Assembly (NCBI GenBank): GCA_026982835.1
Contig: JALSGI010000047.1
Location: forward strand, 1-6,585
Direction of reading: 5' to 3'
Source of the DNA: Planctomycetota bacterium
GTDB lineage: Bacteria; Planctomycetota; Planctomycetia; Pirellulales; S012-138
DNA length: 6,585 nt
Part shown: piece after piece, positions 5,527-6,585 of the stretch
How the letters are laid out: each line of letters opens with the position of its first letter
Numbering within the stretch: the stretch's first letter is position 1
Program-made: the position numbers and the translations under genes
Notes under the pieces: model-generated
The model's input: the letters and a program-made list of their open reading frames with translations, nothing else
Database searches by the model: none
What the model was told of the DNA's origin: nothing

Positions 5527-6483
5527 ATGGCAGTTGTGACTCCCGGCATTCGTGACGACATCACGCAGTGTATCGGCAACACGCCGCTGGTGCGGCTGCG
5601 GCGCGTGACCCAAGGATGCGCCGCCACCGTGGTGGCCAAGCTGGAAAGCTTCAATCCCCTGTGGAGCGTCAAGGACCGGATCGCCTGGTCGATGATCGAA
5701 GCGGCCGAGCGGGACGGGCTGATTCAGGAAGATACGGTCATCATCGAGCCCACCAGCGGCAACACGGGCATTGGGCTGGCGTTCGTCTGCGCGGCCAAAG
5801 GCTACCGCCTGGCCGTCACCATGCCCGAGAGCATGAGCCTGGAACGCCGCCGCATGCTCAAGGCCCTGGGAGCCGAGCTGATCCTCACCCCAGCCGCCGA
5901 AGGGATGTCCGGCGCGGTGCGCAAGGCCGAAGAGCTTGTGAGCCAGAACTCCAACTACTACATGCCCCAGCAGTTCAAAAACCCGGCCAACCCCGAGGTC
6001 CATCGCCGCACCACCGCCGAGGAGATCTGGCGCGACACCGACGGACAGGTGGACATCGTCATCAGCGGCGTGGGCACCGGCGGCACTATCACCGGCGTGG
6101 GCGAAGTGCTCAAAAGCCGCAAACCCGAGGTGAAAATGGTCGCCGTGGAACCGGCCAACAGCCCGGTGATTACTCAAAAGCTTGCCGGGCAGGAGCTCAA
6201 GCCGGGTCGGCACACCATCCAGGGGATCGGGGCCGGGTTCATTCCCGATGTGCTCAACCTGGATGTGATCGACGAAGTGGTGCAGGTGCAGGACGAAAAC
6301 GCCATGGAGACCGCACGCCGCCTGGCCAAGCTGGAAGGGATCATGTGCGGCATCTCCAGTGGGGCGGCGGCCTGGGCCGCGTTACAAGTGGCCAGCCGGC
6401 CCGAAAACGCCGGCAAGCTCGTGGTGGCCATCCTGCCCGACCTGGGCGAGCGGTATCTCTCCACCCCGCTTTATCCCGAGTAG
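5527..6483 (+). CDS. cysK: Cysteine synthase (O-acetylserine sulfhydrylase)
   Basis: This 318-residue cytoplasmic PLP enzyme makes cysteine from O-acetylserine and sulfide, the last step of sulfur assimilation. The family order is complete. ITQCIGNTPLVRL (12-24) opens the protein. NPLWSVKDR (43-51) carries the Schiff-base Lys49. PTSGNTG (75-81) is the substrate-binding loop. GTGGTITG (183-190) grips the PLP phosphate, and QGIGAGFIPD (232-241) follows. CGISSGAA (274-281) has the serine that contacts the pyridine nitrogen (Ser277 or Ser278). The length is normal for CysK. Trp46 before SVKDR is a less common residue at that place. A cystathionine beta-synthase role is less likely, since there is no heme or CBS domain. 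An O-phosphoserine-using relative cannot be excluded from sequence alone. The gene has its own leader after a terminator and no sulfur-pathway partner inside this window. Confidence 0.93.
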   Translation: MAVVTPGIRDDITQCIGNTPLVRLRRVTQGCAATVVAKLESFNPLWSVKDRIAWSMIEAAERDGLIQEDTVIIEPTSGNTGIGLAFVCAAKGYRLAVTMPESMSLERRRMLKALGAELILTPAAEGMSGAVRKAEELVSQNSNYYMPQQFKNPANPEVHRRTTAEEIWRDTDGQVDIVISGVGTGGTITGVGEVLKSRKPEVKMVAVEPANSPVITQKLAGQELKPGRHTIQGIGAGFIPDVLNLDVIDEVVQVQDENAMETARRLAKLEGIMCGISSGAAAWAALQVASRPENAGKLVVAILPDLGERYLSTPLYPE

Positions 6484-6485
6484 CG

Positions 6486-6583
6486 TCGCCTCCTTACGGC
6501 GAGCCGCCGACTTTAGTCGGCGGAGGAAAACAGAGCAATGCGTTTGTTCGGCTCTCCCCGGGCTCCAGGCCCGGGGCTCGCCG
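6486..6583. repeat. Palindrome-rich intergenic element after cysK
   Basis: Three hairpins are packed into the tail. TCGCC/GGCGA occupies 6486-6502. CCGCCGACT/AGTCGGCGG at 6504-6523 has a nine-base stem and a two-base TT loop (or eight bases with a TTTA loop). CCCCGGGC/GCCCGGGG at 6556-6576 has eight pairs and is flanked by CGGC/GCCG. In addition CGGCGAGCC (6497-6505) is exactly inverted as GGCTCGCCG (6575-6583). No T run follows any of them, so an ordinary intrinsic terminator is not supported. The form suggests a repetitive extragenic palindrome, but no second copy is seen in this window. Confidence 0.5.
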
Positions 6584-6585
6584 GA

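Noticed and set aside
5328..5555. A small open reading frame upstream of and overlapping cysK
   Set aside because: It has no ribosome-binding site, begins next to the T run of a terminator, and its product has no run of cysteine codons to suggest a leader peptide.

Overview
The window reads as chromosomal DNA from a GC-rich bacterium, most likely a planctomycete (Pirellulales or Thermoguttaceae-like). This assignment is inferred from gene content. It holds a Tat-exported Gfo/Idh/MocA dehydrogenase with a C-terminal NLPEAN..V.R.YR.W ending, a heparan-alpha-glucosaminide N-acetyltransferase-like (DUF5009) membrane protein and a short SppA with a Pro/Tyr-rich tail. It also has long, tightly filled antisense open frames typical of GC-rich codon use. 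No marker gene is present, so the phylum is not proven.

Layout, left to right. Positions 1-74 may carry the first codons of a minus-strand gene that runs off the left edge, with a plausible sigma70-like promoter at 256-285. Three minus-strand genes follow, transcribed from right to left: a DUF5009/HGSNAT-like membrane acetyltransferase (2363-3607), a short-form signal peptide peptidase SppA (1111-2211) and a TauE/SafE-like membrane protein (343-1065). The sppA-tauE gap is only 45 bases, so these two are probably co-transcribed. The 151-base gap before sppA leaves membership of the first gene open.

A 293-base divergent region (3608-3900) separates this block from the plus-strand genes. It holds a candidate sigma70-like promoter, a perfect CTGGC-N4-GCCAG inverted repeat, a 10-base-spaced ACTGGC direct repeat, and a terminator-like hairpin with a T run inside the leader of the rightward gene. 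The rightward gene is the Tat-exported oxidoreductase (3901-5232), which ends at a strong intrinsic terminator (5293-5325). After a leader of about 200 bases comes a cysteine synthase, cysK (5527-6483). The last 100 bases are densely palindromic and look like an intergenic repeat element.

The genes look like housekeeping and carbohydrate/envelope functions: membrane protein quality control, probable metal or sulfur-compound transport, membrane sugar acetylation, exported sugar-type oxidoreduction and cysteine biosynthesis. I see no defence system, mobile element, CRISPR array, tRNA or rRNA, and no convincing undescribed multi-gene system. The points most worth checking are the possible attenuator/operator region between the divergent genes and the palindromic tail after cysK.
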